Shown here: positions 46,415 to 57,748 of the stretch, in pieces
How the letters are laid out: each line of letters starts with the position of its first letter
How positions within the stretch are numbered: the stretch's first letter is position 1
Assembly: GCF_947179165.1 (NCBI RefSeq)
Contig: NC_077237.1
Span: forward strand, 65,145,523 to 65,209,522
Direction: 5' to 3'
DNA: 64,000 nt
Origin: Solanum dulcamara
Taxonomy: Eukaryota; Streptophyta; Magnoliopsida; Solanales; Solanaceae
Notes under the pieces: model-generated
What the model was told of the DNA's origin: nothing
What the model saw: the letters and a program-made list of their open reading frames with translations, nothing else
Databases searched by the model: none
Position numbers and translations under genes: made by a program

Positions 46415-46940
46415 TTGTTGACCTCTTTGACCATAAGAAATCCTGGTAGAAGATATTGGAGTTGTCCTTACTATGGGTTAAGGTAAATTTGTTTCAAGAT
46501 TTGATCTTCAAGAGTCATAGATTGATTTGTTTTGTTGTTCTTATTCACTTTAGAATGCTTAATCATGCGATTTTTGACTTTGGAAAGATGACTATATTGA
46601 TCCAAGATCCAAATTTGTGATTCCAAAATTATTTGGAATAATTGATGAGCTTGAGCAAAGAGTTGAAGCTTTAAAAAAGCTTGATAACAAGCCTACTAGG
46701 TCGACTAACTCTATAAAAAGCAAAATAGATATGAACAAGATAGATTTGAAGCTGGACAATTTTAATGATGACTTGAAGAAGATGAAAGTAATTGAGAAGA
46801 AATGGAAAAACAAATTATCCAAGTCTAAGAAAAGAGAGAAACAACTTTGGATTGCTCTCTTGTGTGTTTGTATTTTAAGTATAAGTTTTGTATTTTCAAA
46901 TATATTTTTCCTGAAAGGAGATTCAAGAAAGTCTCCATGA
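46355..46940 (+). pseudogene. GRF zinc finger / coiled-coil / TM protein gene in the MULE
   Basis: From ATG 46355 the frame reads MKEEDNELKEL, a stop (46388), CKHEFVLPLLTS, IRNPGRRYWSCPYYG. The NPGRRYWSCP phrase is the signature of a GRF-type zinc finger. A donor-like AGGTAAAT at 46481 suggests an intron of about 100 bp. The second part, from about 46584 (KDDYIDPRSKFVIPKL), continues as a Lys/Glu/Leu-rich coiled coil (DELEQRVEAL, KKMKVIEKKWKNK) and a C-terminal TM segment (LWIALLCVCILSISFVFSNI) before the stop at 46940. This architecture matches small plant GRF proteins of the At4g04775-like type. The gene lies between the left TIR and the transposase, on the opposite strand. The internal stop and a probable frameshift near 46575 make this copy non-functional. 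Confidence 0.72.
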
Positions 46941-47119
46941 TCTATTTGTGTAATTGTATTTGCAATGTTGTAAGGGGTTGCAGGTGAAGGTTTTATAATG
47001 AACATTTCCTTTATATAATGAATATTCCCCTTTGTGTAATGAACATCTCCCTTTATCCAGACTTGTGTCATATATGTTGAGGAGTCCCTATTTAATTTTA
47101 TAAAGAAGTGAGGTCTCAT

Positions 47120-47931
47120 AATAACCTGTCTAAATCATCACAAATAACCTACAAATTTAAGTTGTGTAGCCATAACTTTTTAACTATAAACACAAAATTA
47201 TTAACTATCACTCAATAAGAAAAACTAAGATGCAGTCACAGTTGCCATCAAACTAAATAGAAAGAAGTCATTGCTAAATAAAGGGACAGTCATAGCTACA
47301 TAATATTAACTAAAAGAGAAGTTATAGTTGTCAAAGTTGTTACAATCAATCAACACCAAAAACTAAAATGCAGTCACATCTGTCAATTTTTTGTCTTAAA
47401 TATAATCACAATTGCCTACGCATTGTGTCAAATACAGTCAAAGCTACCAACAAAATATAGTGTTTACATTGCATTGCCAAAAATCTACTAAAACAAGTAA
47501 GATTGCATTAGATTTTGTGGGGTTGAGCATTGGAGCTTCCTTGGCTCAAATGTACTACCTTAGACCTTGTCTCACTTTGTTTTTTCCCCCTCATTTCTTC
47601 AAGTTACCTTGAGGTTATAACTTGTTTTCCTTTCATTTCACACCACTGGTTGATTTATACCCAAGCTCTCAAGTAACAAATGTTGAAGACTTCACATTTC
47701 TAAATTTTTCATTGGACATTCTAGACTGCTCAAATGAATCTAAATAATCTTAGTTTGTATTAATAAAATATAATAAAAGATAGTAAATGATTTTTAAGTA
47801 TAAAAATATTTACATTAATAACAATTACACCATTTTGTGTGTGTAGTACGCCCATTCCAACCATTCTTGATTTGCAACAACATTATCCTAAAAAGGTAAC
47901 AAAATATTAGGTAAAATAACTGATTTAGAAC
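47120..47931. other. MULE interior between the two genes
   Basis: AT-rich sequence between the converging ends of the GRF gene and the transposase gene. I see no coding signal; it probably holds 3' untranslated sequence of both. Confidence 0.5.
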
Positions 47932-48652
47932 TTATACATGAAGTAAAACTATATCACCTTTTCTGTTGACCCTTGGTCTACCCATTCCTCTTCTACTTGG
48001 AGTATTAGGTGTTGGTCTTAGGGGAGTAGTAGGTGTTGATATTGGGCCAGCAACATGGTGTGGAACTTGGCAAACAACAAGAATTGAACTTTGACTAGCA
48101 GTAGGTGTGGAACTTGGGTTAGCACCAAGAATAGAACTTGGGCCAGCAACAGAAATAGAACTTGAGCCAGCAGCAGGTGTGGAACTTGGTCCAACAAAAT
48201 TTGCACTTGTGCCAGAGGCAGGAGCATCAATTGGACACTTTCTTTTATTGTGACTTTTGCTATGACAAGTGTTGCATGACATCTCAATCCCTCTTTTGGA
48301 TAGTTTTCTAATTTTGTTACTTTCACCTTGCTCTTTCCTCCTAGTTTTGCCAGGCCTTCCTAGCATCTTCCTAACATGAGGTGGTATAATAGAGATATTT
48401 TGTGATTCTGACCACATTTTCATATTCAGAAATGGCTAAATGAAATAGTTGTATGTCTTCATGTAAGTTTCTCTATTATACCAATGGAAAATGTAGTCAA
48501 TTGGCTTCAATTTTCTATGATGAAGAGCAATTATTGCATGAGGACATGGTATGTCTTTCAACATCTATGCTCTGCAGCTACAAGTTTATCTATGAATATC
48601 CACAAAAATGTACGTATGCTCTATGAAGCACCTCATGCCCTTTATCTGAATT
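47932..48652 (-). pseudogene. MULE transposase C-terminus: SWIM finger and zinc knuckle
   Basis: Read right to left. Near 48480-48600 the minus strand gives CSCRA, LKDIPCPHAIIALHHR, with the C-C-C-H spacing of a SWIM zinc finger. From 48423 follow SIIPPHVRKMLGRPGKTRRK and the knuckle CNTCHSKSHNKRKC, then a Ser/Pro/Thr-rich repeat tail. SWIM finger, GRPxKxRRK and a CCHC knuckle are the usual C-terminal order of plant MuDR-like transposases. There is a stop inside the SWIM part. Confidence 0.82.
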
Positions 48653-48922
48653 TGTTGGTTTTTTTTAAAAGATGGGGAAGCAAAAATAGGTTAAAATGGC
48701 TCTCTTTGGATTAAAATGTCTTTCAATTGCTTTTAATATTTTTATTAAGTATTGAAGGGCTTTAAATAGCCAACATAAATAGCATAATCTGCATAATTTG
48801 AAATTTAAAAAAACCTAAAATATCTCAACAACTCTAACAACCTAATTAAAATTCAAATTCATTTAAACTAAACAACTTATTTTGCTAAAAGTTACGGCAA
48901 TAACTAAAAGCAAATTTCGACA
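48653..48922 (-). repeat. TRIM-like element 3' LTR
   Basis: TGTTGGTTTTTTTTAAAAG ... AAATTTCGACA. Colinear with 49486-49761. Confidence 0.9.
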
Positions 48923-49472
48923 CTCCTCCTTTGCTTTAGTTATGGCAATTAAAAAAACTGCTCCTCCTCAATTTTTGCTCTAGCAGTAGATGCTAAATTT
49001 TTCTTGATTATTTTTGAACTTGCACATTTTTTGGATATTGATCTCTCTCTTTTTCTTTTTTTAATTTTGTGCTTCAAAAACACATTCCATGATATTGTCT
49101 TGTGTAGAACTTCTTTTGAAGGTGCTTTTATTTGGACAATTGTAGGATTTACAAAGTGTTGTTGTAAGTATTTTTCTTCTATAACAACACATATGGCTTA
49201 GACCATAAAATATGATTTCATTTTCACTGACCAATCTGATAGTTTTTGTCAGTGAAACTCTTTTGGGCATTCAAAGAGAGACTGCTGCTTGACATTCCTT
49301 TTTAGGTTAAAATTGATTTAACATAGCATGTGCGTTGAAAAAAGTACGAGTTAAAAATAGACCTAATGGGTTAAAATGGATAACTCTGATAGGTTAAAAA
49401 GATAGTCCTTAGAGATTAAAAATAGTATGGTAGTTCTTCGAAAAAACTCACAGATCCCATAAGATCAATAAA

Positions 49473-49484
49473 GCTCTGATACCA
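49473..49484 (-). other. tRNA-iMet primer binding site of the TRIM-like element
   Basis: A perfect TGGTATCAGAGC on the minus strand, one base inside the 5' LTR. Confidence 0.92.
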
Positions 49485-49485
49485 C

Positions 49486-49761
49486 TGTTGGTTTTTTTAA
49501 AATATGGGGAAACAAAACAGGATTAAAATGACTCTCTTTGGATTGACATGTCTTTCAATTGCTTTCAATATATTTATTAAGTAGTGAGGGGCTTTAAATA
49601 GCCAACATAAATAACATAATCTGCATAATTTGAAATTTAAAACAACTTAAAATATCTCAAAAACTCTAACAACCTAACTAAAATTCAAAATTTAAATTAA
49701 TTTAAACTAAACAACTTATTTTGCTAAAAGTTACTGCAGTAACTAAAAGAAAATATCAATA
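49486..49761 (-). repeat. TRIM-like element 5' LTR
   Basis: TGTTGGTTTTTTTAAAATAT ... AAATATCAATA, followed by the GAATT duplication. Confidence 0.9.
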
Positions 49762-49766
49762 GAATT

Positions 49767-50900
49767 CCATCCAATGCTTCTTGTCATAGACTTAGCAATG
49801 TTCTCTTGCAAAACTTCCATTGCCATTGGAGAAATGTCACTAATCCAACTATTGTAAAACTCTCTCATCTGCCCTATTCTTTTAATTATTTTCACCCTAA
49901 TTTTCTCAAGCATGGTAATTATAGTCTTGTGCCTTGTTGCTAATATTCATGCATTGAAACATTCAGCCATGTTATTGTCTACAATGTCATATTTTGTGGT
50001 GAATTGAAGTAAATCTTTCTCCATCTTTATGGTTATAATACAACAAATCATCAACTATCTAATTCCCCAACCTTTCATATATCTAAAGTTATTTTTTAAC
50101 TTAGCCTCAAAAGTAGACCTTGCACACCTCCAGAAATATTTTTTCCTCTCAATACCTTTTTAAATTTTGGACTAGTTAGCAAAGATGTGTCTAGCACACA
50201 TCTCAACATTTGGTAAATGAGTACTTATTGTATTTTCAAGACCCTATAACAGTCATAAAACAAGAATCAAACTAACAGTCATAAACCAAGAAACAAACTA
50301 ACAGTCATAAAGTAATAAACCAAAATAGTCATAAATAAATATTAAGTCATAAAACAAGAATTAAACTAACAGACATAAACCAAAAAATAAATTAATAATC
50401 ATAAAGCAATAAACCAAAACTATCATAAATAAATATTTAGTTAGAAACCAAGAATCAAACTAACAATCATAAAAATTAAGAAACCAAAACAGTCATAAAC
50501 CAAGAATGAAACTAACCTTCTGCATATTTGTTATGACTGTGATGTCTATTCCATCTCCCAGCTAAAGATCTTCCTTTAGAAGCTTGTTAAACCAACTCCA
50601 AGTGTATTGATTTTAAACCTCAACTATTGTCCAAGCTAGTGGCAATATTTGATTGTTCCCATCTTTACAAACAACAACTAGTAATTGACCTTTAGATACT
50701 CCCTTTAGAAAACAACCATCCTAACCAATGAACTTCCTACAACCAGCCAAGTAAGACTTCTTCAACGTATCAAAACATATGTAGAAGCTTTGAAACATTT
50801 TTCTACCATCTCCAAATGTTTCCTCATGAAGCTTGACTACACATGTACTACTTGGATTAGTTCTTAGCACACAATTCATCTGTATAGTCTAAGATCCTTC
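49767..50900 (-). pseudogene. MULE transposase catalytic region
   Basis: The minus strand at 50580-50800 reads LKKSYLAGCRKFIG, DGCFLKGVSKGQLLVVVCKD, GNNQILPLAWTIVEV and YTWSWFNKL, which follow the MuDR transposase pattern around the first catalytic Asp (GCRPVIGLDGCFLKG) and the PIAWAVVE...SWTWFL segment. The copy has a stop just before the Asp-Gly and others further on. It lies between the DNA-binding domain (51014-51319) and the inserted TRIM-like element. Confidence 0.82.
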
Positions 50901-51013
50901 CAAACTCAAGAACATAGTCACCCATAAACTCTTTTAATACTTTGTTTCTTGCTCTAATATGCACTGTTCTTCCAACATAAAAGTTCAATTCTTTTTGAAT
51001 AATCTCTTGAAAC

Positions 51014-51319
51014 TCAAAAAATTCTAATGCTGGGTTGTTCCTTTATCCTCTCATTGTAGTGACTAGATAACAACTTGTTATTATAAAATTTGTTCCTATT
51101 AGTGGGATCGCATTTGTGAATTGGATTGTAGATTTTCACAACAAAACTATTTGATCTTGAATCAAAGCAAGAAAATAGCAGCAAAGGACAATCAAATGTA
51201 CACCTAACCCTTACCCTTGTTGCTTCATTAATATGCATTTCAATAGCAACATGCTCATCAACAACATATTTGGTAACAATAGTTCTAAATTCATTTACAC
51301 TTTCAAATACAAGACTCAA
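51014..51319 (-). pseudogene. MULE transposase DNA-binding domain
   Basis: 101 residues with FESVNEFRTIVTKYVVDEHV, RVRCTFDCPLLLFSCF and NSFVVKIYNPIHKCD: the plant MuDR N-terminal DNA-binding domain (EFR.AV..YAV ... C....CPW ... HKC). The frame is open within the domain but not joined to its neighbours. Confidence 0.85.
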
Positions 51320-52318
51320 TTCCTATATTATATTCAGAGAAGTTGCATCAAATACAAGTCTTTTCAACTTCTTTCTCCTTCTTGCTTTAACTCTCTACTG
51401 AACCTCTCCATCATCATCACTATAATCATCTAGATCTCTTTCAAAGTTGGTAGCTTCATCTGATGGATAGTAAGGCTCATCACCAGCTAGCCTCCTTCTA
51501 AGTTGTTTCTATGTCCACATATAGATTCATTATACCAAACATCAAGTCTTTTTTTCTGTTCCTAACTTCACATGATCAGGCAATGGAGCTCTTTCTCACC
51601 TTTTCCTTCTTTTTCTTTTCCATTTTCCTTCCTAAAACTTCTTAGCTCTTCATTTACATTGCTCCCATCATCTAATCCTCTATTTAATGACTCTATATCA
51701 GAATCTTGTTCAGTAGAAGGATTGACAGGGGTAGGAGTTAGATCAGTAGAAGGATGGTTAGGGGTAGGAGTTGGATTAGCACAAGGAGAAATATTTGGAG
51801 CAGTAAAAGAGTGTACAGGAGAAGAAGTATTTGAAGCTGAATGGTTAAGGTTTGAAAGATTTTCTAAGGCCTCATGGATTGGTTCTAATTTAGCATCAAA
51901 AGAAAAATTAGGAGGCCCACTGTTTAGAGATGCTCCCTAACCTCCACTTACTCCACTTTATCCTTCTACATATTCTAATTTAGGTGGGAAAAAAATAGGA
52001 TCTCCAACCAAGTGACACTCAAATACCTCCAAAATATCTCCATTACTCAAACATTCAGAAATTATATTAGTATCATAGTTTGATTTAATATCTAAAATAC
52101 CAGTACTCGCCAGTCTCAAATATAGTAGGCATTTTCCAGGTTCATAGCCTACTTCTTTCATATAATCCTTCAATTCGAAATAAGATAACCTATCTATATC
52201 AACATCTAAGAACTCAATAACTTTTCCATCACCATATGATATTTTCCCTCAGGTCCCTTTTTCCAATCTTCATAACACTATCGTGGTAAAATCTCAAAGT
52301 AATCAAGTCAAAAGACAT
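51320..52318 (-). pseudogene. MULE transposase N-terminus and acidic linker
   Basis: From ATG 52318 the minus strand reads MSFDLITLRFYHDSVMKIGK. After a frameshift near 52245 come the equivalents of FLDVDIDRLSYFELKDYMKE and VGYEPGKCLLYL (51958-52173). This matches the usual start of Solanaceae-type MULE proteins (VTLRFYHGG, IDxDxLSYFELKDYVKELGY). The remainder (51320-51950) is a Ser/Pro/acidic linker, with open frames on the opposite strand that are only shadows. Confidence 0.75.
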
Positions 52319-52904
52319 TTTAATAACTTTAAATTAGTATTAACAAGTCAATTTTGCAATCACAGTTGACCTTCGACCACGATAAATACATATAACAACA
52401 AAGAATCATACTAAGCTAGGTTAAATCGTATGAAATATTATAAACTTAAAAAAAATTAAGATGAAAAAAAAACCTAGATTAAATTGTATGAAAAATAGAA
52501 GCCTTGAAATATGGGCCCGACGTTTTGGCAATGGATGCTCCACTAAACCCTAGTAACCATTAGCTTTCTTCCACTAAATGATACAATGAACACCTCGATC
52601 GTAACAACCAACTCCCAATATGACAATGGAACCTAGATTAAACGATTAAAACTCGAAGGTTGACTTATAAACACTATAAAATTGAAGAAATCTTTAGCAA
52701 TTTCTTCGATTTACGGTAGAAATTGTCGATTTCTAAGATTTTGGTGTTCTTAGATTTTGTCGATTAGGGTTTGGTGTCGATTAGGGTGAAATGAAATGGG
52801 TATGGGTGAAAAGAATAGGATTGGGGTTTATTTAATATGTGGCATTACTGGGGGACGAGTGGCTCTCACTCACTACATAATATCTGGTGTTGGGTGTAGG
52901 AAGG

Positions 52905-53016
52905 GGTAAATAATTTTTTTTTTGAGTAGTATAGGTCTGTAATAGGTCGCATCAGTAGCTAAAGTGTGTAACTGACTTTTTGATACAACTTCAGGAGGTA
53001 TTTATGCCTTTTCCCA
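52905..53016 (-). repeat. Right terminal inverted repeat of the MULE
   Basis: The reverse complement starts TGGGAAAAGGCATAAATACC and continues GAAGTTGTATCAAAAAGTC and CTATTACAGACCTATACTAC, matching the left TIR. Confidence 0.88.
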
Positions 53017-53278
53017 TTGTTCCAAAATGCATGTAAATATTGCCATAACAATGATGCATTTCTTTCCTGCAATTTTGTGTCGAAACAAAGTTTAATAAAA
53101 CATAGGATCTTCAATTTTTTTATAATATTGAGTCTTTTTATAATATAGGGCATGTGGTAGAACTGGTTAACATTGTCTAGTATATACAAAAGATGCAAGA
53201 TGATGCTACAAAGAGTCAAACTAGTGAGTAGTTACTCGGCGAGCTTACATAGTAATTTGGTTGGATTGAGTCCTTTAA

Positions 53279-53897
53279 GGCTAGTTTGGTCATGAGATGA
53301 AATCATGATTTGAAATTATATGAAATAAAGTTGAAGTTTTATTTAGATATGCAATTTGAATTTTTAAGTTATATTATATGCTCATAAACATAAAAATTCA
53401 TAAGTTGTAAAAACTATTAAAATTGCCTCAATTTTATTTTATACAATCTTACCAAATAAGTAAAATTCATAACAAAAGTCTTATACATTATCACAATGCT
53501 ATTCTAAAAAAATACAACATTTATTGATCCAACTTTAATTCAATAAACAAGTAAATTGAATATGAGTTGTAGTGTATTACTCTTTAATAAAATTGAACAT
53601 GGTCAATATAATTAGAAATTATATTATCATGTTCATATTTCGTGAAAATTTCATCACTCCTTTGATATTATCACAAAAAAATACGTAAATATAAACTGTC
53701 AATTTTTTTTTATATAAAATATAAACTTGTGGATCAAGTTTTGTATTTAAAAATGTGAAGTCATGATATGAAATTCTCAAATTAAGCTTTTTGGAGAATT
53801 CGGGATTTCAAATCATGAGATGAAATCACATGTCCAAATGTTGATTTCATCTCCTAATTTTAAATTACGAGATAAACTTGCATGTCCAAACATGCCC
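53279..53897. mobile_element. MITE-like element, copy 1 of a tandem pair
   Basis: About 0.62 kb, AT-rich, with imperfect terminal inverted repeats (left GGCTAGTTTGGTCATGAGAT; right, reverse-complemented, GGGCATGTTTGGACATG). It has no coding sequence. The superfamily is not certain; the GGGCATGTTTGG-type end is common in small plant hAT-like or unclassified MITEs. Confidence 0.6.
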
Positions 53898-53901
53898 GTT
53901 A

Positions 53902-54541
53902 AGCCATGTGAGATAAAATCATAATTTGAAATCAAGATATGAATATGAGATGAATTAAGTTAAAAATTTGTTTTGACATGCAATTTGGATTTTTAAAGTT
54001 GTATGTTGTGCTCATAAACATAAAAGAAATCCCTAAGTTGTGAAAACTATCAAAATTGTCTCAATTTATATAATCTTACAAAATAAGCAAACGTTCATAA
54101 CTAAAGTATAATACACTATCACAAAGTTATTCTAAAAAAGATACAATCTTTTATTAATCGAATTTTAGTTCAATAAAAATGTAAAATTGAACATGAGTTA
54201 TATAGTGTTCCACAATTTAATAAAAATGAACATGGTCAATTTCATTAGTAACAATCTCATCATGTTCATATTCCAAGAATATTTATCACTCCTTTGGCAT
54301 TCTCACAAAATATTATATAGATATAAAATAATGTTTTTTTTATAAAATATAAACTTGTGTGTCAATTTTTATATTAAAAAAATTGTGAAATCATTATATA
54401 AAATTTTTAAATCAAGCTTTTAGGAGAATTTAAAATTTCATCTCATGATTTGAAATCATAAAATAAAATCACATGTCCAAACACTAATTTTATCTTATAA
54501 TTTAAAATTCACCAGATGAATTCATATGTCGAAATGCCCAC
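53902..54541. mobile_element. MITE-like element, copy 2 of a tandem pair
   Basis: Same order of sequence as copy 1 at an offset of about 630 bp, roughly 80% alike by eye (GCTCATAAACATAAAA, GAACATGGTCAAT, TAAACTTGTGTGTCAA). Its left end has lost the GGGCATGTTTGG part; its right end reads CATATGTCGAAATGCCC. Confidence 0.6.
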
Positions 54542-54596
54542 CAAAATTGTCTAAGCCGCAGATTTCCTTCAAGAAGCAACATCCATATGCAGATAT

Positions 54597-54900
54597 TGTG
54601 GTGGCAGCGGAATCGGGATTTATCGGTACCGGTACCAATCCGTCCCAGTCCGGGTCCAGTTCCATCCCTATTTTGGTAAGTTTCGGTAGGGGTAGGGGTC
54701 GGGGTGGGGGTAAGCGTGGCATCGATATCGGAACTGGGACAATCGAACCGGTAACTACGGAACCGGACTGGAATCGGCCATGAAAATGGTAGTTTCCTCC
54801 AGAATCGAACTGGACCGGTACTGGTACAGATCGGTAATTCCTGTAATTGCCGTCCCAATCCGGAACATACTGGGACGGACCGGACCGGTATTCCGACTTT
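54597..54900. repeat. hAT-like terminal region rich in ACCGGTACCGG repeats
   Basis: Starts near GTGGTGGCAGCGGAATCGGG. It has many short GC-rich units in both orientations (TCGGTACCGGTACC, AACCGGTAACTAC, GGACCGGACCGGTATT) in AT-rich surroundings. Such subterminal clusters are typical transposase-binding ends of hAT elements. It lies beyond the 3' end of the minus-strand hAT transposase copy. Frames here on both strands are compositional. Confidence 0.55.
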
Positions 54901-55331
54901 TTTTTAATTAGTTAAATTAACTTAATTAATGAATAAAAAAAATTCTAAAATACATTATTAATTTAAGATTTCTTCCAAAGTACCTTTTTAAAGTGTAAAT
55001 TTCAAATTTCGGACTTTTAAAGTTTGAATTTTTAAAATTTTGTATTTCAAATTTGAAAATAGAAGTTTAAAATTTTAAATTTTTAAATTGTTAAAGTTTT
55101 AAAGTTTTGTAAATTAAAATAATAAAAAATACTTGAATTAAATTGAAGACAATAATTAAAAAAAATTAAGGCGAATATCCTATCATTTTATTTATAAAAA
55201 AGTAATTAGTACAATTTATATTATAATTTACAAATATTAGAAGAGTACCTAATCAACGCAGCCAACTTCTAGGAAGGGTTCTGTTTTAATTAGGCCTCGA
55301 ATTATCTAATAGTTGTACTTTCAAAATAGTC

Positions 55332-55892
55332 TCACCTTAATTCTTCTAACATTTCTCTCGTTGCTTGTTCCGGAAGTGGTTGTATAGCTTGTTCCTCCAA
55401 TGCATCCATTCCATCTTCACCTGAATCTATCAAAATATTGTCAACATCATATTCAAATTGGGCAGATAGTGGAAGACGCCCAATATTCCTACACTCCGCA
55501 TTAATCCAATCCCTAAATAATACTGATATCTCTAAGCTGTTAGATGCTAACGAATGCCTATGCTCTCCTATTTGAAATCTAGCTACGCTAAAAGCTCCTT
55601 CCGAAGCTACTGTAGATGCTTGAATAGCAAGCAAATCTCGAACAAACCGTTGAAGCTTTGAAAATGCCTTGTCGCGGGTCCTCCACCATTTCAAAAGGTC
55701 GGGTTTGCCTTCTCCATCCTTAATGCTTTCCGTTCCCTGATTAAGAAGTTCGTCAAAATTATTTTTTTCATTAAAAGTAAGTCCTAGATAACTTTCTAAC
55801 ATATAATCAATATTATCTTTAGAATATTTAGACTTAGATGTTTGGGGTTCTTCTTGACGTACTACTTCATTTAAAATAGTAGAATTATACAA
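55332..55892 (-). pseudogene. hAT transposase C-terminal dimerisation domain (minus copy)
   Basis: 186 residues with the hAT dimerisation domain: [65 protein letters not shown]. This matches the RICESLEEPER/ZBED-like group (LLAIPASSVASERAFS, RSSLxPxxVEALICLxDW). It is open but separated from the catalytic part by stops. The acidic tail ends at the stop at 55332. Confidence 0.88.
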
Positions 55893-57570
55893 GTCATATA
55901 ATTTTCTACCTTCATTTTTACTACTATATTTAACCCTGGATAAATTAGGTTCTTCATCTTCTTTTATAGCTAAATTAAAATAATTTTTTCAATCATTAGT
56001 GATGCACCAACTTCTTTGTATGTTGGATTTAATAAACAAGCAGTTAAATAAATTTGAGGAATAGAAAAAAATATTTTTTAAATATTCCAATCATCTTAGG
56101 AATAGAATCTTTAAATTTTTATTTATTTCGATAATCATAAAATTTAGTTGAAATTGCACAAATATTTGGTAAAATAGAATAAATAGTAGGGTAATAAAGT
56201 CCATAAATTTATTTTATAGCTAAGTAAAACAAATTTAAAAACTCGACAAGTTCTATTACGTCATCCCAGTCTGTTTCTGAAAGTCTCTAATTCATATCTG
56301 CGTTATAAGCATTCCAAACCATTTGCAAAGTTTTCTATATTTATAAGCTACCTTAAACATTTCGTATAAAGAATTCCACATAGTAGCAATAATTTTTAAA
56401 ATTTTTCTATAAGGGAGATTAAATTCATGACACCTATTTTGAAATTCTTTACGTCTAGATTTTACTTGACATTTAACAATAAAATGACATGCAGCTTTAC
56501 ATTCAATGCAACCATTATTACACATTGCTATATCATCTCTAACAATTAAATTATATATATGTGCAGCACATCTAATATAATAACCATCATCATATATAGG
56601 GCTAAGTACACCTTTTAAAATATCACTAGCAAATGTATTACTACAAGCATTGTCTAAAATGGCACTCATTATTTTATTAGTTATTCCAAATAATTCTGTA
56701 ACTCCTAAAATAGTTTGAGCAATATAAGCACCGGTTTTTTAAGCTTCAAAACTTTTGTAACCCAAAATACGTTTTTGTAAATTTAAATTTTCATCAATCC
56801 AATAACCGATAATTATAAATTAATCATTATCATTTACACTACAGTCCATATCAGAAGTTATAGTTATTCTACAAGCATTATAATAAAATAAACAATGAAG
56901 ATAATGAAAATGTTGTCCTTGATAATCAAAAATGGCATTTTAATAGTGTTTCTTGAAAAACTATTAAACGATGGATTATACACTAATCTAATATAATGAA
57001 TAAAACCAGGATTTTCACCAAAACTAAAAGACAATCCAGTAACAACAATCATTTTAGCGAATTTTTCTAGATCTCTTTATCTACTATATGATCTATGTGT
57101 AATAGGGCCAGAAACATTAGAAGGGTTTAATGTCGATTGTACCATATTAGAGCCCCCTACTCCCACAAATGCCTCAGGAAGGGGCGTACCATTTTTTATT
57201 GCATCCGCTATCACGTTAGCTTCCAAAAATTCTCTTTTACAACAACCCATCAAATGATTTCATAAATGGCCTGTACCACCATTCTTTTCCCCAGTTTTAT
57301 GGTTCATGACATGTTTACATTTATTACAAATTGTTTTATTTTTATCTTCACTTTGAGTCATAAATTGCCAAACAACAGATTTTTTTTTTACGTTCATGCT
57401 TAGACTTAGCTCTACTATGATGTACAGGGGGAGTGGGAGAGAGAGCGGAGCAAAAAAAGGACTAGTAGTCATAGGTGGCTCAGTTTCATCATCATCAAAA
57501 GTATCAATATCATCATTATCTATATCATCGTCATCTAGTGATTCATCAAAATTACCATATCTTCTATCTA
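55893..57570 (-). pseudogene. hAT transposase N-terminal and catalytic parts (minus copy)
   Basis: BED zinc finger at 57260-57472 ([25 protein letters not shown], then GHL stop NHLMGC), the segment [20 protein letters not shown] at 57040-57100, and the catalytic stretch at 56292-56669 ([33 protein letters not shown], typical DNAxxN and CAAHxxNL). Internal stops at three sites are the same as in the plus copy. Together with 55332-55892 this forms the left arm of a large inverted duplication. Confidence 0.85.
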
Positions 57571-57748
57571 AAAAATTAATTTTTGGTAGTATTGCTAATG
57601 TTTTAATCGGAAAAACTAAATTTGGTGGTAGTTCTTCTAAATCTAAAACTAGACAATGACGATGACATATTAATATAGATGATTATATGCATGTAAATGA
57701 TACTTATTTTTATATTGATAGTAATACTCAATTAGACCATGAATATTT
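57571..57748 (+). other. Spacer at the centre of the hAT palindrome
   Basis: About 178 bp present once. It reads on + into the N-terminus of the plus copy ([20 protein letters not shown]), so it probably is the 5' coding end retained by only one arm. Confidence 0.6.

Larger units (their letters stand above)
48653..49761 (-). mobile_element. TRIM-like miniature LTR retrotransposon inside the MULE
   Basis: LTRs 48653-48922 and 49486-49761 (270 and 276 bp, about 90% alike), internal 563 bp. Perfect target duplications GAATT lie at 48648-48652 and 49762-49766. The primer site (minus strand TGGTATCAGAGC) is at 49473-49484, one base from the LTR, and the polypurine tract (minus strand AAAGGAGGAG) at 48923-48933. 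The LTRs start TGTTGG. The short internal frames show no Gag or Pol motif, so the element is non-autonomous. It is somewhat larger than classical TRIMs. It splits the transposase gene between its catalytic and SWIM parts. Confidence 0.92.
45688..53025. mobile_element. Autonomous-type Mutator-like element (MULE), decayed
   Basis: About 7.3 kb, 45697-53016, with perfect 9-bp duplications TTGTTCCAA at 45688-45696 and 53017-53025; 9 bp is the Mutator hallmark. The terminal inverted repeats are about 110 bp (45697-45810 and 52905-53016), starting GGAAAAAGGCATAAATA. Inside are a MuDR-type transposase on - (47932-52318) and a GRF zinc finger gene on + (46355-46940), both broken. A 1.1 kb LTR element sits within the transposase. 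Without that insert the MULE is about 6.2 kb. Confidence 0.9.

Noticed and set aside
46592..47119. 175-codon frame on the minus strand
   Set aside because: It is the antisense shadow of the GRF protein gene's second part; the plus strand has the meaningful coiled coil and TM.
49004..49270. Cys-containing small frames inside the TRIM-like element, considered as a captured zinc finger
   Set aside because: The Cys spacing does not match a GRF or CCHC finger convincingly, and no frame is preserved.
51572..51940. 122-codon plus-strand frame
   Set aside because: It is the antisense of the Ser/Pro/acidic linker of the MULE transposase.
54502..54858. Pro/Thr-rich and Gly/Arg-rich frames on both strands
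   Set aside because: They are produced by ACCGGTACCGG-type subterminal repeats and GGGGTAGGGG runs at the hAT end.
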